In this document: positions 22,485-23,473 of the stretch, in pieces
Position numbering within the stretch: the first letter of the stretch is position 1
How the letters are laid out: every line of letters starts with the position of its first letter
DNA from: a virus
DNA length: 23,473 nt
Strand: one strand, 5' to 3'
IMG/VR virus record: IMGVR_UViG_3300009177_000117
Span: 1 to 23,473 of that record
Position numbers and translations under genes: made by a program
The notes under the pieces: model-generated
What the model was told of the DNA's origin: nothing
The model's database searches: none
Seen by the model: the letters and a program-made list of their open reading frames with translations, nothing else

Positions 22485-22612
22485 GCTCGAAATCCGTGAA
22501 CATCCAAGTCAAAGAAGGCGCTGCAACCGCCGATGGCGAGAAGTCCAGCGTGTCGGCATCGGCGTCCATGGCGCCCGCCACCGGCGTTGGCATTGTGAGG
22601 GCTGGTAAATGA
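22481..22612 (+). CDS. Tiny repeat-like protein between ATGA overlaps (43 aa)
   Basis: The ATG at 22481 overlaps the stop of the large repeat protein, and its own TGA overlaps the ATG of the next gene; both junctions are ATGA. The product starts MSSKSVNIQVKEGAATADG and ends MAPATGVGIVRAGK. EGAATADG and APATGVG resemble pieces of the 22-residue repeat. Exact overlap at both ends supports translation. Function unknown; it may be a small partner of the repeat protein or a decayed repeat unit kept for coupling. Confidence 0.5.
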   Translation: MSSKSVNIQVKEGAATADGEKSSVSASASMAPATGVGIVRAGK

Positions 22613-22977
22613 GCGACCCTATCTACGACATCGCCGATCGTCGCACGCTCGGCTACGACGTGGTCGACGACATGGGCAATCCTGTCGATCCCGAATTCAT
22701 TTCGTTTTTGATCACCGAGCCAGGCGGGCGCAAGACGAAGATCGTCACGGGCGATCCCGAGCTGACCAACCCGGCAGTGGGCACCTGGGAAGTCACTTTC
22801 GTCTGCGCGAGACCAGGACGCCATGTGGTCAGGGTCGAGACGAGCGGCAACGTCCAGATGGGCGACGAGTATTTCTTTCAGGTGCGCAGGCCGCAAGCAT
22901 ACAAGGTCGGCGAGTTCGTGCTTGGTCGCGGACGCGCGATTGCAGCTGGCGTGGCGCCGACCGTGTCCGCCGCGTGA
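22609..22977 (+). CDS. Small Ig-like phage protein with one C-terminal repeat unit (122 aa)
   Basis: Residues 1-100 read as a single Ig-like beta-sandwich: IYDIADRRTLGYDVVDDMGN, FISFLITEPGGRKTKIV, TWEVTFVCARPGRHVVRVE and DEYFFQVRR. This is a layout common in small phage proteins that start with 'YDIGDRR'. The last residues (GRAIAAGVAPTVSAA) are one copy of the 22-residue repeat core that fills the two large proteins upstream. The natural domain appears to end near VRRPQAYKVGEF, so the tail looks added. The ATG overlaps the preceding small frame. It is the last gene before a strong hairpin. Confidence 0.7.
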   Translation: MSDPIYDIADRRTLGYDVVDDMGNPVDPEFISFLITEPGGRKTKIVTGDPELTNPAVGTWEVTFVCARPGRHVVRVETSGNVQMGDEYFFQVRRPQAYKVGEFVLGRGRAIAAGVAPTVSAA

Positions 22978-23037
22978 CCTCCCGAGGCAGCGGCCAGCGC
23001 TTGTCGCGGCGCCAAGTCGCGATGGCGCCTCGGGAGG
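22978..23037 (+). terminator. Long hairpin directly after the last adhesin gene
   Basis: CCTCCCGAGGC (22978-22988) pairs perfectly with GCCTCGGGAGG (23027-23037), beginning at the first base after the stop codon. A smaller stem, TCGCG with CGCGA (23004-23008 and 23018-23022), sits inside the 38-nt loop. No T-run follows, so it is not a canonical intrinsic terminator. A transcript-end or processing and stability element is more likely. Confidence 0.5.
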
Positions 23038-23121
23038 CACCAGACAATCAATAGCTTGTGTGCGGCATCATTGTAAGACCCAGCATATTGCGTTAAGACT
23101 GCCCCGTCGCGGCGCGCCATC

Positions 23122-23147
23122 ACCTCCGAGGGTTGGACCGAGGAGGT
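23122..23147 (+). promoter_or_regulatory. Hairpin covering an AGGAGG sequence before the last gene
   Basis: ACCTCC (23122-23127) is complementary to GGAGGT (23142-23147), with further pairing of GG and CC inside. The AGGAGG at 23141-23146 is only 1 nt from ATG 23148 and 19 nt from ATG 23166, poor spacing for either. If it acts at all it would be sequestered in this stem. Confidence 0.3.
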
Positions 23148-23165
23148 ATGCTCGGAGTTATTTGG

Positions 23166-23473
23166 ATGGCCGCAGGTGCGTGGAAATGGTTTGGCGCAGG
23201 TCTTTTGTCGACCGCCACTGGCGGCATCAACCTGAACACCACACCAGGCGATCATTTCAGGATGGTCCTGGTTACGTCGAGTTGGACGCCAGCGCAGACC
23301 ACGGATGCTACCTGGACGACTCTATCTGCCAACGAGGTCGCCAATGGCGGCGGCTACACTACTCACGGCAAGACACTTACCGTCACGACCACCAGGACCG
23401 GCTTGGTCGTTAAATTCTCGGTCGACGACCAGTCCTGGACCACCTCGACCATCACCGCCAAGTATGCTGTGAT
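23166..23473 (+). CDS. Small phage structural-region protein, partial (C-terminus beyond window)
   Basis: The frame from ATG 23166 (GGAG 8 nt upstream) or ATG 23148 is open to the window edge. The 102 readable residues begin MAAGAWKWFGAGLLSTATGG and contain FRMVLVTSSWTPAQTTDATW, NEVANGGGYTTHGKTLTV and a last segment SWTTSTITAKYAV. This matches a common small phage family of about 120-140 residues with the patterns 'IKVALVTSxYTP', 'EVxGxGYTxGGxxL' and 'STITARYAVIY'; function unknown, often near tail or head genes. ATG 23166 fits the family N-terminus best. About 20-40 residues probably lie beyond the window. Confidence 0.7.
   Translation, partial: MAAGAWKWFGAGLLSTATGGINLNTTPGDHFRMVLVTSSWTPAQTTDATWTTLSANEVANGGGYTTHGKTLTVTTTRTGLVVKFSVDDQSWTTSTITAKYAV

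Noticed and set aside
8900-23473. Diversity-generating retroelement acting on the fibre genes
   Set aside because: No reverse transcriptase, template repeat or accessory gene is visible. Repeated sequence here is explained by the protein repeats.

Overview
The window is a GC-rich piece of a tailed-phage or prophage genome. Most of it is the distal tail and host-adhesion module. Gene order on the plus strand is: tape-measure C-terminal motif, small minor-tail protein, DUF1833 domain, NlpC/P60 peptidase, J/TipJ-like tip protein, then adhesins. This is the order of long non-contractile tails (siphovirus type). The base composition, codon use and family resemblances suggest a phage of a GC-rich proteobacterium, possibly alphaproteobacterial. 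That host is an inference; no host gene, integrase or tRNA is present.

Region 1 (1-1313, minus strand) is a cassette of at least five small genes of unknown function. Each is separated from the next by exactly one codon (stop-NNN-ATG), so all five lie in one reading frame. Two are paralogues, and the leftmost runs off the window. Region 2 (about 1404-9295, plus) holds the tail-tip genes: a short protein carrying the tape-measure C-terminal signature, a probable minor tail protein, a beta-helix fused to DUF1833, a Cys-His-His NlpC/P60 peptidase and a 1548-residue J-like tip protein.

Region 3 (9295-22977, plus) is an unusually large adhesin and depolymerase array. It contains an ETETA-repeat protein, two small proteins, a stand-alone fibre-capping domain, and a 990-residue protein with two TIM-barrel glycosidase-like domains flanking a LamG lectin. 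It continues with a pectate-lyase-fold spike, two paralogous lectin-like proteins, a conserved 155-residue phage protein and an Ig-like protein. Two long proteins made of a 22-residue 'GVAPT' repeat (about 21 and 30 copies) share the same C-terminal DRG tail. Nearly all genes overlap by ATGA or have gaps of a few bases, which implies one transcription and translation unit.

Region 4 (22978-23473) has a strong hairpin right after the last adhesin gene, a second hairpin covering a purine-rich SD-like sequence, and the start of another small phage protein that runs off the right edge.

The most interesting items are the paired 22-residue-repeat proteins with a shared C-terminal tag, the beta-helix/DUF1833 fusion, the double glycosidase fibre, several domain fragments that look like recombination scars, and the in-register minus-strand cassette next to an apparently truncated tape-measure gene. 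All functional statements rest on reading the sequence; no database search was possible.
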